Shown piece by piece: positions 33,549 to 44,448 of a stretch of 64,000 nt of DNA. A program made the position numbers and the translations under genes. Origin of the DNA: Candidatus Saccharicenans sp. GTDB lineage: Bacteria > Acidobacteriota > Aminicenantia > Aminicenantales > Saccharicenantaceae. The stretch's first letter is position 1. The number at the start of each line of letters is the position of its first letter. The stretch lies in contig JASEIU010000007.1 in NCBI GenBank assembly GCA_030017715.1, forward strand, positions 36,920 to 100,919, in the 5' to 3' direction. Under the pieces are notes generated by a model. That model ran no database searches, was not told the origin of the DNA, and saw nothing but the letters and a program-made list of their open reading frames with translations.

Positions 33549-34396
33549 TCAGGCCAGAAATTCTCCCTCGAACACCATCTGGGCCGGCCCGGTCTGGAAG
33601 ATTCGGTCCTTTTCCCACTCCACCACCAGCGAGCCCAGGCTGGTCCAGACCCGGACTTTTCTTTCGGTCAGTCCCTTGAGGATGGAAGCCACAGCTGCGG
33701 CGCAGGAGCCGCTGCCCGAGCTCAGGGTTTCGCCCACACCCCTCTCCCAGAAAAGCACTTCTATTTCCTGGCGGTTTAAGACCCGGATGAATTCCACGTT
33801 GGTTCTGTGGGGAAAGAAAGGATGATGTTCCAGTTCCTGTCCGATCTGATGCCACTCAATTCGTGCCGGGAAGAATCTCTCCACGAAGATGTCGCAGTGC
33901 GGATTGCCCACCGAGACGCAGGTAATATGATAGACCCGGCGGTTGATCGACAGGGGATAGTCGACGATCCGCTCGTGCTCCCGGCCGTCGTCAAAGGGGA
34001 TGTCCCGGGAAGAAAACCGGGGTTCTCCCATTTCGATTCTGATTTCGAAAGAATGCCCGTCGCGTTTGACTAACTGGCAGGAACGCAAACCGGCGGCGGT
34101 TCCGAAAACCACCTCCGTTCCGTTCACTCTCCCCTGGTGGAAGAGAAAGGCGGCCGCGCAACGAAGGCCGTTGCCAGAAATTTCAGCCTCCGAGCCGTCG
34201 GCATTGAAAATACGAAAACCGTAGCCGCTGTCCTGTCCGGGCGCCGCCCTTAGCAGCAGCAGGCCGTCGGCCCCCACGCCGGTATGACGGTCGCACATCC
34301 TCCGGGCCAATTCCGGCAGGTCGGCTTCCTCGAGCCGCGACGGGTCTTCCACCACCAGAAAATCGTTGCCCAGGGCGTGAAGCTTGGCCAACCGCA

Positions 34397-34397
<1 letters not shown>
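33549..34397 (-). CDS. dapF: Diaminopimelate epimerase (one catalytic Cys replaced by Ser)
   Basis: A 282-residue DapF-family protein, the normal length. It converts LL- to meso-diaminopimelate for lysine and peptidoglycan. The first half keeps NADGSEAEISGNGLRC with catalytic Cys80, and VSVGNPHCDIFV is present. The second-half motif, normally GET-x-A-C-G-T-G, reads G-E-T-L-S-S-G-S-G-S-C: Ser227 stands where the second catalytic Cys is expected, with a Cys (232) five residues on. A racemase needs two acid/base groups, so either Ser serves, the enzyme has altered activity, or this is a lineage variant. Its ATG overlaps the HtrA stop by one base (TGATG), so it is the second gene of an htrA-dapF operon. 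Confidence 0.9.
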
Positions 34398-35914
<1,517 letters not shown>

Positions 35915-36022
35915 GATGAGCCTCCCTTGAAGATAATTAAAATTAACATAACCGGCCGGAAAATTCAACGCAACCGGACCTCCGGCCCGGTTTATAAAAT
36001 AACCCGAAGTCCGGCCGGATGG

Positions 36023-36051
36023 TTGCATTGGCTCTGATTCATCGGTAAGAT
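36023..36051 (+). promoter_or_regulatory. Thymidylate kinase promoter
   Basis: TTGCAT (36023-36028), 17-bp spacer, TAAGAT (36046-36051). +1 near 36058 leaves a 19-nt leader without a clear ribosome-binding site. Confidence 0.5.
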
Positions 36052-36076
36052 AGGAGAAAAAAAAGAGATTAGCCTG

Positions 36077-36715
36077 ATGAAAGAAAAAATCCGGTTCCGG
36101 GAAAAACAAAAAGAAAAAGGGTTGTTTATCGTTTTCGAAGGAATAGACGGTTCCGGCAAGTCCACCCAGGTGGAGCTTCTGGCCCGGAGGTTGCGCCGCC
36201 GGGGTCTGGAGGTAGTTACTCTGAGGGAGCCCACCCAGGGCAAATGGGGGCAGAAAATAAGGGAGCTTTCCCGGACGAGTGGGTCGGTTAGTCCGGAAAA
36301 AGAACTGGAACTTTTTATCAGCGACCGGAAAGAAAATGTGGCCAGGAACATCAAGCCAGCTCTGGTCGGAGGGAAAACGGTGATTCTTGACCGTTATTAC
36401 TATTCCACCCTGGCTTATCAAGGAGCCCGGGGGCTGCCGCTTGAAGAAATCCGCCGCCGCCACCGGAGGTTCGCCGTCGTCCCTGACCTGGTGTTCATCC
36501 TGGATGTGCCAGTTTCCACCGGGCTGCGCCGGATCAAGGACAGGCCGGTTATCTACGGTCATTTTGAGGAAAAAGAATACCTAAAAAAAGTCCGGAAAAT
36601 TTTTCTGTCATTCCGGGACCCGGAATGTCTGGTGGTCGACGGCCGGCCGGAGGCGACAGCCATTCACCGGAAGATCTGGTCGCTTCTCTTAAAAAAATTC
36701 CCGCGGCTCAAATAA
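36077..36715 (+). CDS. tmk: Thymidylate kinase
   Basis: A 212-residue P-loop kinase of normal length. The Walker A motif is GIDGSGKST (22-30), the DR(Y) motif is DRYYYSTLAYQGARG, and LREPT appears after the second strand. It phosphorylates dTMP to dTDP with ATP in the only route to dTTP. The N-terminus carries an extra Lys/Glu/Arg-rich stretch (MKEKIRFREKQKEKG) before the first strand. The gene is divergent from htrA. A 258-bp gap with its own promoter separates it from the following penicillin-binding protein gene. Confidence 0.95.
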   Translation: MKEKIRFREKQKEKGLFIVFEGIDGSGKSTQVELLARRLRRRGLEVVTLREPTQGKWGQKIRELSRTSGSVSPEKELELFISDRKENVARNIKPALVGGKTVILDRYYYSTLAYQGARGLPLEEIRRRHRRFAVVPDLVFILDVPVSTGLRRIKDRPVIYGHFEEKEYLKKVRKIFLSFRDPECLVVDGRPEATAIHRKIWSLLLKKFPRLK

Positions 36716-36902
36716 GCCGGCCGGGCATCTTGGTCTCAGTTATCAGCCGCAACGATTACAGCCGAGGGCCGGCCTTCTGGCGTTCGAGGTGGAAGGGATT
36801 CTGATGGGAAGACAGGCGGGGTGGGGACAGGATGCCGGGCGCGGCCACAGGACTTTTGAGCCATCGGAGCGCTCAGAGGAACAAAGAAGCCGCCGCCAGG
36901 CA

Positions 36903-36932
36903 TTGTTTTTTTGCCCTTTAATCTGATATATT
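36903..36932 (+). promoter_or_regulatory. Promoter of the penicillin-binding protein gene
   Basis: TTGTTT (36903-36908), 18-bp spacer, TATATT (36927-36932). +1 near 36939 excludes the upstream in-frame start at 36911 and favours ATG 36974. Confidence 0.5.
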
Positions 36933-36973
36933 GTCTTTCTTGCTGGTTGCTAAAAGTTCCAGACTGGACCAAG

Positions 36974-39427
36974 ATGTCTGAAAGAAAAAAAATCGTTTTC
37001 AAAATCAGGCTCCCGGCCTTCAACCGGAAGAAAATAGTAAGGGGTATTCTTCTTTGTTTCCTGCTTCTTATTGCCCTGGCCCTGGGCGGAATGTTCGGCG
37101 CCTATCTGGCCATAAGAGAAAACCTGCCCGAGGTCGGAGAACTGGAACAGATCAAACCGAAGATAATCTCGGCCGTCTATGCCGCCGACGGTCAGTTAGC
37201 CAGAGAGTTTGCGGCCGAAAGAAGAATCCAGATTCCCTATGAGAGCATTCCCGAAACGCTGAAACAGGCCATCATCGCCACCGAGGACCCCAGGTTTTTT
37301 GCCCACCGGGGCATTGATTACCGTGGCATCCTCCGGGCGCTCAAGGAAGATTTTTTCAGGATAATCCTGGGCAAGAGCCGGCTGCACGGCGGCAGCACCA
37401 TCACCCAGCAGCTGGCCCGGAGCCTTTTCCTCTATCCGCAGCAGACCATCCGCCGCAAGCTTAAGGAAATCTTTGTGGCCATAGAAATCGAGCGGCGCTA
37501 TACCAAAGAAAAAATCCTGGAGCTGTACTGCAACCAGTTCTATCTCGGTCATGGAACCTGGGGAGTGGAATCGGCAGCCCAGCAATATTTCGGCAAGAGT
37601 GTGACTGACCTGACCGTGCCGGAGGCGGCCCTGATTGCCGGCATTTTCCGCGGCCCGGCCATCTATTCTCCCTACAATAATCCCAAAGTGACCCTTAACC
37701 GCCGCAACCATGTGCTCAACCGCATGGCCGAGGAAGGCTTCATCAGCCGGCAGCAGGCCGAAGAGTGGAAGAAACAACCGCTTGAAGTCTTACCGCTGCA
37801 GAGACAGACGGTTGAAACCGGAGCTTACTTCTATGAGGAAGTGAGGAAATATATCGAGCGCAAGTACGGCAACGACGTCCTCTACCGGGGCGGATTAAAA
37901 ATCTATACCACCCTCGACCTTAACTTCCAGAAATACGCCGAGGAGGCTCTCGACCGCGGTCTCAGGGCCCAGGATAAAAAGAACGGCTGGAGACGGGACA
38001 AGCGCAACCTGCTGTCCGAGGGGAAAACCGAACTGGACAAAATCTGGCTGGATAGCTGGGACAGTCTGGCTCCGGTGCCCGGCCAGACCGAGGAGGCCAT
38101 CGTCCTTGAAGCTGGGAAGACCGAAGCCAGGGTCAGGCTGAAGAATTACGTCGGTTTGATGACCAATAAGGGCATCGAATGGACTAAAGCCCGTTTCCTG
38201 AACGAACTGCTAAAACCCGGCGATGTGATTCTGGTAGAGGTGCAAGCGGTGGATGAAGCCGCCAGGACGGCCCGGGTCAATCTGGACCAGGAACCGGCGG
38301 TAGAAGGCGCCTTTATCGCCATAGATGTGGTCACCGGGCAGATAAAGGCCATGGTGGGCGGCTATTCCTTCAAACGCAGCCAGTTCAACCGGGCCACCCA
38401 GGCCCTTCGTCAGACCGGTTCGGCCATCAAGCCAATTTTTTACACCGCCGCTCTGGAAAAGGGGTTCACCCCGGCCAGCGTCATCGTTGACGAGCCGACC
38501 AATTTTGTAGATAAATGGACCGGCAATCCCTGGACGCCAAAGAACTATGACGGCGAGTATCACGGGGCGGTGACACTGAGAACCGGGCTGGAGGGTTCCA
38601 GGAACGTGGTCACTGCCAAGCTGCTGGATTACATATCCCCCCAGGTGGGGGTCGAGTATTGCCGCAAGTTCGGCCTGACTTCTACCATTTATCCTTACCT
38701 GTCTCTGGCCCTGGGAGCTTTTGAGGTCACCCTGCAGGAGCTGGTCTCGGCCTTCAGCGTTTTCCCCAACAAGGGCCTGAGGGCCAGGCCTTATTTTATT
38801 ATTAAGATCGAGGACAAAGACGGAAACCTCCTGGAAGAAAACCTGCCCCAGACCGAAGAAGTGGTCTCGCCCCAGATTGCTTACATGATGACCTACCTGC
38901 TTCAGGGTGTGGTTCAGAGGGGGACGGCGGCCGCGGCCGCTTCTCTGAACTGGCCGCTCGGTGGCAAGACCGGCACCACCAATAAGTTCACCGACGCCTG
39001 GTTCATCGGTTTCTCACCCTCGCTGTGCGCCGGGACCTGGGTGGGTTACGACACCAAGATCTCCCTGGGCAACCGACAATCAGGGGCCGTGGTAGCCCTG
39101 CCCATCTGGAAGGATTTCTTCTCCCGGGTAATTGAGGATAAGAAGAAGGAATTTGCCGCTTCCCACCCGGAAATTGCTTCGGGAGAGAGCCAGGAGGCCG
39201 TAACCAACCCCGAAGCTATCCTGATCGAAGATTTTGAGGTTCCGCCCAACCTGGTCTTCGTGACCATCGACCGCAAGACCGGGCTGCTGGCCTCGCCGGT
39301 CTGCAAGTATCCCTTTCAGGAAGTCTTCCTGCCCGGAACCGAGCCCAACCGCTACTGCTCGTTGCAGGACCACCTGCGGGTTCTGGATTATTATTCAGAA
39401 CGAAAGGCCAGGGAGGAAAGGGAATAG
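36974..39427 (+). CDS. Class A penicillin-binding protein (PBP1A family)
   Basis: ATG 36974 gives an 817-residue protein with a cytoplasmic basic tail and one membrane helix (about 22-48). A GT51 glycosyltransferase domain follows (about 60-240; ATEDPRFFAHRGIDYRGILR, GGSTITQQLARSLFL, RRKLKEIFVAIEIERRYTKE). The transpeptidase domain has the active Ser483 in TGSAIKP, SRN at 542-544, and KTGTT starting at Lys665. It polymerises and cross-links peptidoglycan on the periplasmic side, consistent with dapF nearby. An insert with an OB-like fold (about 345-450) separates the two catalytic domains. The C-terminal tail contains a Cys pair (SPVCKYPF, NRYCSL), possibly a disulfide. Confidence 0.96.
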   Translation: MSERKKIVFKIRLPAFNRKKIVRGILLCFLLLIALALGGMFGAYLAIRENLPEVGELEQIKPKIISAVYAADGQLAREFAAERRIQIPYESIPETLKQAIIATEDPRFFAHRGIDYRGILRALKEDFFRIILGKSRLHGGSTITQQLARSLFLYPQQTIRRKLKEIFVAIEIERRYTKEKILELYCNQFYLGHGTWGVESAAQQYFGKSVTDLTVPEAALIAGIFRGPAIYSPYNNPKVTLNRRNHVLNRMAEEGFISRQQAEEWKKQPLEVLPLQRQTVETGAYFYEEVRKYIERKYGNDVLYRGGLKIYTTLDLNFQKYAEEALDRGLRAQDKKNGWRRDKRNLLSEGKTELDKIWLDSWDSLAPVPGQTEEAIVLEAGKTEARVRLKNYVGLMTNKGIEWTKARFLNELLKPGDVILVEVQAVDEAARTARVNLDQEPAVEGAFIAIDVVTGQIKAMVGGYSFKRSQFNRATQALRQTGSAIKPIFYTAALEKGFTPASVIVDEPTNFVDKWTGNPWTPKNYDGEYHGAVTLRTGLEGSRNVVTAKLLDYISPQVGVEYCRKFGLTSTIYPYLSLALGAFEVTLQELVSAFSVFPNKGLRARPYFIIKIEDKDGNLLEENLPQTEEVVSPQIAYMMTYLLQGVVQRGTAAAAASLNWPLGGKTGTTNKFTDAWFIGFSPSLCAGTWVGYDTKISLGNRQSGAVVALPIWKDFFSRVIEDKKKEFAASHPEIASGESQEAVTNPEAILIEDFEVPPNLVFVTIDRKTGLLASPVCKYPFQEVFLPGTEPNRYCSLQDHLRVLDYYSERKAREERE

Positions 39428-39458
39428 GACTGACGATCAGTCCCCGGTATTTCCGGGT

Positions 39459-39484
39459 AATATATGAAGAGTTGTTCATATATT
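39459..39484 (-). repeat. 26-bp palindrome, copy 2
   Basis: Ten-base arms AATATATGAA and TTCATATATT flank GAGTTG. Read on the minus strand it differs from the copy at 22010-22035 only at the two outermost bases and two central ones. It sits between the converging ends of the penicillin-binding protein gene and the FecR-like gene, so a promoter role is unlikely here. Confidence 0.6.
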
Positions 39485-39554
39485 GAGGGGGCGCCAGGAA
39501 AATTATCTTTGTCCCGCTGATTCCCTGACCGGGATATTCTGAGTCCTTCAGTCC

Positions 39555-41552
39555 TTATTTCTTTCGACTTACCGAACCCGACCTGGAAGAGGATGAGCCA
39601 CGCGAAGAGCCGCTGGAGCGGGAGCCGGAGCTGGAAGACCCGATTCTGGAGGAACTGGAGCCGGGGGAGCCGATCCCGGAACCGGAACCGCTGCGGTAAG
39701 AATTTGAGCCTGACCTGGAGGGGCTGGAAGTCAGCCGCGGGGAGCTCAGGCGTGAAGGAGCATAGCGTTCGCTTCCGGGAGCGGAGGACTGCCGGGAGAG
39801 ACGGCTGTCGTTGCTTCTTCCAGCTGAAGTCGAAGGTCGGCTGTAACTCTGACGGTAAATGGAATCGCCCGAACGGTTGTAATTGCCTGACGGCCGGCTG
39901 TCGCTCTGGCTTCTAAGGCCGGAAGAGGAGGGGTAAGTTCTAATGGTGCGACCCGAGCCGGTGGAAGAATAATTGGAATGCGAAGCTAAAGGAGCTTCTT
40001 CTTTCTTTTTAATTTTTTTCGGGGTCACTTTACCAGAAGCCGGCGTGCTCTTTGACGGTTTGGCCGAAGAAGAGTCCTTCTCGCCGCTCTGGTTCTTTGG
40101 TTTTACAGACGCGCCCTTATCTCCGGAACTCTGGGCCGGTTTTTCCCCGGCCCGGCCTGAGGGACGCAGCCCTTCCGGACTGGTCGTATCTCTTCTTCCG
40201 GAAATTTTCCCCGATACCCCGGCAGAACCCGGTCTCAGACCGGCGCCCTGGCTGTCCTGCCTTACCAGGACCCGTTTCCCGTCGAGTTTTTCCACTGTCA
40301 ATTTCGAGCCTTCCGGGCGGAACGGCAGTTGCTGGCTGGTCATCGTAATTTTCTTGTCAAGGTTGGCGGCCCTCAGGTTCTCAGGCCTCAGCGCAGCCCG
40401 GGAGATGTCCGGGGCCCGGAGCTGGTCTTTCCTGACGACCACCAGCGCCCGGGAATGAATTGGGTAATGTCCGTTGTATCGGTCGTAGAAAACGTTGTTG
40501 ATCACCACCACCGGGTAGCCGTACCAGCCGAGCGGCGCCCAGCAGAAATAGTCCATATCCCACCACCAGCTGACCCAGGCCGGTCCCCAGGCATAATGGG
40601 GAATCCAGTACCAGCCGACACCGAGGGCCCAGTGCCAGCGTCCGTAGTGGAAAGCCACCCAGCCCCAGGGCTCATAGGGAACCCAGGTCCAGCCGGTCAG
40701 CGGCACCCAGACCCAGCGTCCATAATAATACGGGCGCCAGTCATCATTCACTCCCCGCGGGACCCAGACATAACCGTAGGGAGCCACATAGACCCAGTCG
40801 CCGTATTGGTTCAGTTCGCCTTCATACTCGGCCAGGTCTTCGGGGAGATAGCGTCGGGCGTAAAGACGGCTGGTCTGCTGGTTGCGCGACTGGTTCCAGC
40901 TGTCGAAGCTGTCATCAGCCACAGGACGGAATCCCGCCGGTCTGGAAGCAAATCGGCCCTCGGCCATTTCCAGCCGCTGCTCGCCCTTGACCAGGTAAGA
41001 ATTCTGCTCGCCGGCCGCTTCCACCAGTCCTTTGAAAACCAGGATTTCTGTCCCCCGGCCTTCTTCCACGTCAATCCGGAAAATGCCCTTTTCCAGGACA
41101 TAGAAAGAGGAGTCGGGCGTATGTATTTCAATGCCCTTTTCTCGGTTCAGGTTGTTAATGGCGAAATACACATGGCCGGACCAGATGCGGAATCTGACCT
41201 GGTCGTTATCCTTGCGGGGCAGGTTCATGACATCCAGCTTGGTATCGTTATCGAGCCTGAGATAATTGCGGCGGCCGAACTGGATTTCCAGGCGGCCTTC
41301 GGCCGTTCCCAGACGGTCTCCCTCGGCCACCGGGTCGTTGACCACGGCTTCTTCATAACCGATGTCGGCCGCTCTCTGGATAAAAGCTTTGCCTTCGAGG
41401 AAACTCACCCGGCCGACCGAGTCGTTGGTATATTTAGTTTCTTCCTGTGGCTGTTCCATCCGGGGCTGCTCTTCCTGAGCCGTCAGGGGGAGGTAAGAAG
41501 CGACCACCAGAAGGATTAATCCCGTAACCAGAAGAAATCTCTTGTCTCTCAT
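39555..41552 (-). CDS. FecR-domain protein with Trp/Tyr-rich repeats and Ser/Arg/Gly-rich tail
   Basis: ATG 41552 is chosen because AAAGGAG lies six bases before it. The 665-residue protein has a signal peptide (about 5-27) and a FecR-type beta-domain (about 40-190; GRVSFLEGKAFIQRA, FRIWSGHVYFAI). A striking Trp/Tyr-rich block follows (about 235-370) with repeated YG-x-W-V-P and GW-x-W motifs (WGWVAFHYGRWHW, GWYWIPHYAW), similar to the DUF6600-type region. The tail of about 280 residues is low-complexity, rich in Ser, Arg and Gly. It is probably an envelope-associated structural or binding protein. No sigma factor/anti-sigma pair is adjacent, so classical FecR signalling is doubtful. Confidence 0.75.
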   Translation of the reverse strand: MRDKRFLLVTGLILLVVASYLPLTAQEEQPRMEQPQEETKYTNDSVGRVSFLEGKAFIQRAADIGYEEAVVNDPVAEGDRLGTAEGRLEIQFGRRNYLRLDNDTKLDVMNLPRKDNDQVRFRIWSGHVYFAINNLNREKGIEIHTPDSSFYVLEKGIFRIDVEEGRGTEILVFKGLVEAAGEQNSYLVKGEQRLEMAEGRFASRPAGFRPVADDSFDSWNQSRNQQTSRLYARRYLPEDLAEYEGELNQYGDWVYVAPYGYVWVPRGVNDDWRPYYYGRWVWVPLTGWTWVPYEPWGWVAFHYGRWHWALGVGWYWIPHYAWGPAWVSWWWDMDYFCWAPLGWYGYPVVVINNVFYDRYNGHYPIHSRALVVVRKDQLRAPDISRAALRPENLRAANLDKKITMTSQQLPFRPEGSKLTVEKLDGKRVLVRQDSQGAGLRPGSAGVSGKISGRRDTTSPEGLRPSGRAGEKPAQSSGDKGASVKPKNQSGEKDSSSAKPSKSTPASGKVTPKKIKKKEEAPLASHSNYSSTGSGRTIRTYPSSSGLRSQSDSRPSGNYNRSGDSIYRQSYSRPSTSAGRSNDSRLSRQSSAPGSERYAPSRLSSPRLTSSPSRSGSNSYRSGSGSGIGSPGSSSSRIGSSSSGSRSSGSSRGSSSSRSGSVSRKK

Positions 41553-41769
41553 TGTAAGCTCCTTTACGCCATACATAGATGCATAATTTGTGCCAATTTT
41601 GGGGAGCTATAAACGGGGTAAAAACGACTGGCTCCGGGCATAAAGGTGTCTATTCTGGAGGACGCCTGTCATCTAAACCGTCATCCGGCTCGAAAACAGG
41701 CCGGTTTGCAGCCGGCCAGCTCGGAAAAAAGGTTATACTCGCCTCCCGGCCCTTCTGTGGCTCCGTCCT

Positions 41770-42813
41770 CTAAACCTCCGGGATGCCCGGCCAGAAATTC
41801 CTGAAAATCTTAAGAAAAGGCCTGATTTCTTCGGCCAGGGCAGGAGGACAGGGGAGGTCGGGAAGCACCCGTCTCGCCGCTCCGCTCAGACTCAGGCAGA
41901 CTTCTTCCACCCCCTCCCTGAGTTCTTTGAGGTTATAACCTCCCTCCAGGAAGACCAGAAGCCGGCCCGAAGCCCATCGTCCGGCTATCTCCATCAGAAC
42001 CCGGGTGATATCTCCGCATCCCCGGGCCGAAAGTTCCATCCTCCCCAGAGGGTCCCATTTCATAATGTCAAATCCGGCTGATACCAGCACAAACTCCGGC
42101 TGATAGCTTTCGGCCACAGGCAGTATGACTTTCTGAAAGATGGAAAGATAATCCTCATCGGTCTTTCCGGCCCGGAGCGGCAGGTTCAGGTTGTGGCCCA
42201 GTCCCTCTTTCTCCCCGACTTCTGCCGCCGACCCGGTGCCCGGGAAAAGCGGGCTCTGATGTAGCGAGATATAAAGAACATCGGCCGTGTGGTAAAAGGT
42301 TTTCTGAGTGCCGTTGCCGTGATGAAGGTCCCAGTCAACGATCAGAATCCTCCTGATTCCTTTCCGGTGCCTGAGGTATTCGGCGGTGATGGCGATGTTG
42401 TTGAAGAAGCAGAAACCCAGCGGCCGATGGCTTTCGGCGTGATGCCCGGGAGGCCGGACCAGGGCAAAAGCATTATCCAGTTTTCCTTCCAGTATCAGGT
42501 CAGCGACGGTCAGCCCGGCCCCGGCGGCCAGGCAGGCTGTTTCGTAGGTGTGAGGCCCGGCCACAGTGTCGGGGTCGAAGGGGAAATAGGCGTCCCGGCC
42601 GGCGGTTTCAGCCAGGAAAGACACGTATTCCGGCAGATGGACCATCTCTATTTCTTCGCGCTTGGCCGACCTGGGCTCGATCAGTCTGAACCCGGATTTA
42701 AGCCGGGTTTCCAGTAGCTCGTGCAGGGCGATAATCCGCAGCGGGCTTTCAAGGTGCTCTTCGCCCATCTGATGCAGGGCAAAGCGCCGGCTGAAAACGA
42801 TTCCGGTTGTCAT
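41770..42813 (-). CDS. Histone deacetylase family (HDAC/AcuC-like) hydrolase
   Basis: A 347-residue zinc deacetylase-family protein with the class II-like motifs RPPGHHAESHRPLGFCFFNN, DWDLHHGNGTQ, HQSPLFPGTGS and SAGFDIMKWDPLG, which supply the catalytic His pair and the Asp/His/Asp zinc ligands. Bacterial members deacetylate proteins, polyamines or other acetylated amines. The substrate is unknown. GGAG four bases before the ATG serves as ribosome-binding site. The gene starts ten bases after the stop of the symporter gene, so the two form an operon, and uptake of an acetylated solute followed by deacetylation is a possible but unproven link. Confidence 0.93.
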   Translation of the reverse strand: MTTGIVFSRRFALHQMGEEHLESPLRIIALHELLETRLKSGFRLIEPRSAKREEIEMVHLPEYVSFLAETAGRDAYFPFDPDTVAGPHTYETACLAAGAGLTVADLILEGKLDNAFALVRPPGHHAESHRPLGFCFFNNIAITAEYLRHRKGIRRILIVDWDLHHGNGTQKTFYHTADVLYISLHQSPLFPGTGSAAEVGEKEGLGHNLNLPLRAGKTDEDYLSIFQKVILPVAESYQPEFVLVSAGFDIMKWDPLGRMELSARGCGDITRVLMEIAGRWASGRLLVFLEGGYNLKELREGVEEVCLSLSGAARRVLPDLPCPPALAEEIRPFLKIFRNFWPGIPEV

Positions 42814-42823
42814 TCGCTCCGGT

Positions 42824-44293
42824 TCATTTTTTGGGAAAGAATGTGGCCAGTTCCTCTTCTTTCGGTGGTTTGGTCAGCAGGCTGACCACGACCAGGCTCA
42901 GCAGAGAAACGGCCAGCGCAGGGAAAATCAGCGGAATGCCCCAGGGGTCACCTTCCGGAACTTTTTCCGGCGGCAGAACCTCGGCCAGAACCTTCATTCC
43001 GACACTGACCACCGTGCCGGAGATGATCGAAGCCAGCCCTCCGGCTTTGGTAGCCCTTTTCCAGGCCAGGGCGGCGATCAGGGCCGGGGTGATGGCCACC
43101 CCGTAGATGGTGTAGGCAAAGTAGCTCATTTCCAGGACCGATTTCAGTCGCAGGGCGAAGAAGAAGGCGATGACGCCGATGATAACGATAAACAGCTTCT
43201 GCAGAGCCACCAGCTTGCGGTCTTCGGCCTGGCGGTTGATGAACCTCTGGTAAATGTCGCGGATGAGGTTGCTGGAAGGGGAGAGGAGATAATTCATGCC
43301 GGTGGAAATGACCACGGCGCAGGCCGCGCCCAGGAGTAGCACTCCGATCGGGGGCGGAACCAGATTGCGGGCGGCCAGCAACACCACCTTCCCGCCTTCC
43401 TTGGGGATGCTGAGGTTAATCTGGTCCTTGAACATGCTGTAAGAGAAGACGGCGATGACCACCACCACCGTTTCTACGAAGACAGTTCCAATGGTCCAGA
43501 AGACCACAGCCTTTTTGGCGTCCTTCGGGCTGCGGGCGCTGTAGAATTTCTGGTACATGCTCTGGACGCCAAGCAGCAGGAACATGGTTGACAGGAAATA
43601 GCCCAGGGCCTTCAGGGTGGGGTTGGCTCCAAATTGCTCGTTGACCGCGGCGAAGTAGCCCGGCGACAGGCTGGCCTGGGCCCCGCTCAGTCCGCCGGCT
43701 GCGGCATAGACGAAAGGAACCGAAAGCAGACAGGCCAGGACGATGATTATCCCGTTTGGCAGGTCGGTATAGGCTACTGCCACCATGCCGCCCAGGGCGG
43801 TAAATAGAATGACGAAAGTGGCCGCCAGGTAAATTCCCATCTGGTCGGAGATGGCTCCGTCGGTGGCCACGTTCAGGATAAACCCGCCGGCCACGAATTG
43901 GTAAGAAACGATGGCCGTGAAAGAAATCACCAGGGCGATGGCCCCGAACAGCCGGGCCAGCGGTCCGTATCTGACTTCCAGGATGTCGCCGATGGTATAC
44001 TGGCCGAAGGTCTGAATCTTGGCGGCCAGGAAGTAGATGATGATGATGCCCACCCAGGCTCCGGCTGCCAGCCACAGGGCTGAAAATCCGGCTTTGGAAG
44101 CAAATTCCGCCCCGGAAATAAAGGTGCCGGAACCGATCCAGGTGCAGATCAGGGTAAAGACCATGACCGACCATTTGAGCTTGCGGCCGGCCACCATGAA
44201 ATCCTCCTGGCTTTTGACTTTCCTGGCCCGGAGGAAATTAATGACCGTCAGAACGAGGAGATAACCCAGAATGATGTAAAGGTAAAAGGTCAT
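42824..44293 (-). CDS. Sodium:solute symporter (SSS family)
   Basis: A 489-residue integral membrane protein with about 13 hydrophobic helices and the SSS-family pattern: the helix-1 motif around SVMVFTLICTWIGSGTFISGAEFASKAGFS, GFILNVATDG, and a YTDLPNGIIIVLACL segment. It couples Na+ entry to uptake of a sugar, amino acid, carboxylate or similar solute; the substrate cannot be read. The start ATG is preceded by AAGGAGG, which overlaps a -10 box (TATAAG, 44302-44307) belonging to a strong promoter. It is cotranscribed with the HDAC-family gene. Confidence 0.93.
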   Translation of the reverse strand: MTFYLYIILGYLLVLTVINFLRARKVKSQEDFMVAGRKLKWSVMVFTLICTWIGSGTFISGAEFASKAGFSALWLAAGAWVGIIIIYFLAAKIQTFGQYTIGDILEVRYGPLARLFGAIALVISFTAIVSYQFVAGGFILNVATDGAISDQMGIYLAATFVILFTALGGMVAVAYTDLPNGIIIVLACLLSVPFVYAAAGGLSGAQASLSPGYFAAVNEQFGANPTLKALGYFLSTMFLLLGVQSMYQKFYSARSPKDAKKAVVFWTIGTVFVETVVVVIAVFSYSMFKDQINLSIPKEGGKVVLLAARNLVPPPIGVLLLGAACAVVISTGMNYLLSPSSNLIRDIYQRFINRQAEDRKLVALQKLFIVIIGVIAFFFALRLKSVLEMSYFAYTIYGVAITPALIAALAWKRATKAGGLASIISGTVVSVGMKVLAEVLPPEKVPEGDPWGIPLIFPALAVSLLSLVVVSLLTKPPKEEELATFFPKK

Positions 44294-44301
44294 GACGCCT
44301 C

Positions 44302-44330
44302 CTTATAATGATTGTTTTGCTCGAGGGCAA
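44302..44330 (-). promoter_or_regulatory. Symporter-deacetylase operon promoter overlapping the ribosome-binding site
   Basis: On the minus strand TTGCCC (44325-44330), 17-bp spacer and TATAAG (44302-44307). +1 is predicted near 44295, two bases before the ATG, so the AAGGAGG at 44298-44304 would be upstream of the transcript. Either the message is nearly leaderless or another promoter is used. Confidence 0.5.
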
Positions 44331-44448
44331 TAATGAGAGATGTCCAGGTCGGGAAAATTGGTAAAAATTCCTGACCGGCTGAGAGAAAACATCGCCAGAG
44401 ATGATAGCTTAAAGCGGCGGTCTCAGTCAAAGAATTTATTCGCCGCCG

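Noticed and set aside
35915..36562. N-terminal extension of the HtrA frame by about 216 codons
   Set aside because: It overlaps the thymidylate kinase gene on the other strand, and a signal-anchor with a good ribosome-binding site starts at 35914.
39459..39484. Intrinsic terminator for the penicillin-binding protein gene
   Set aside because: The stem is A+T-rich and no T-run follows. Its near-identity to the copy at 22010 argues for another role.
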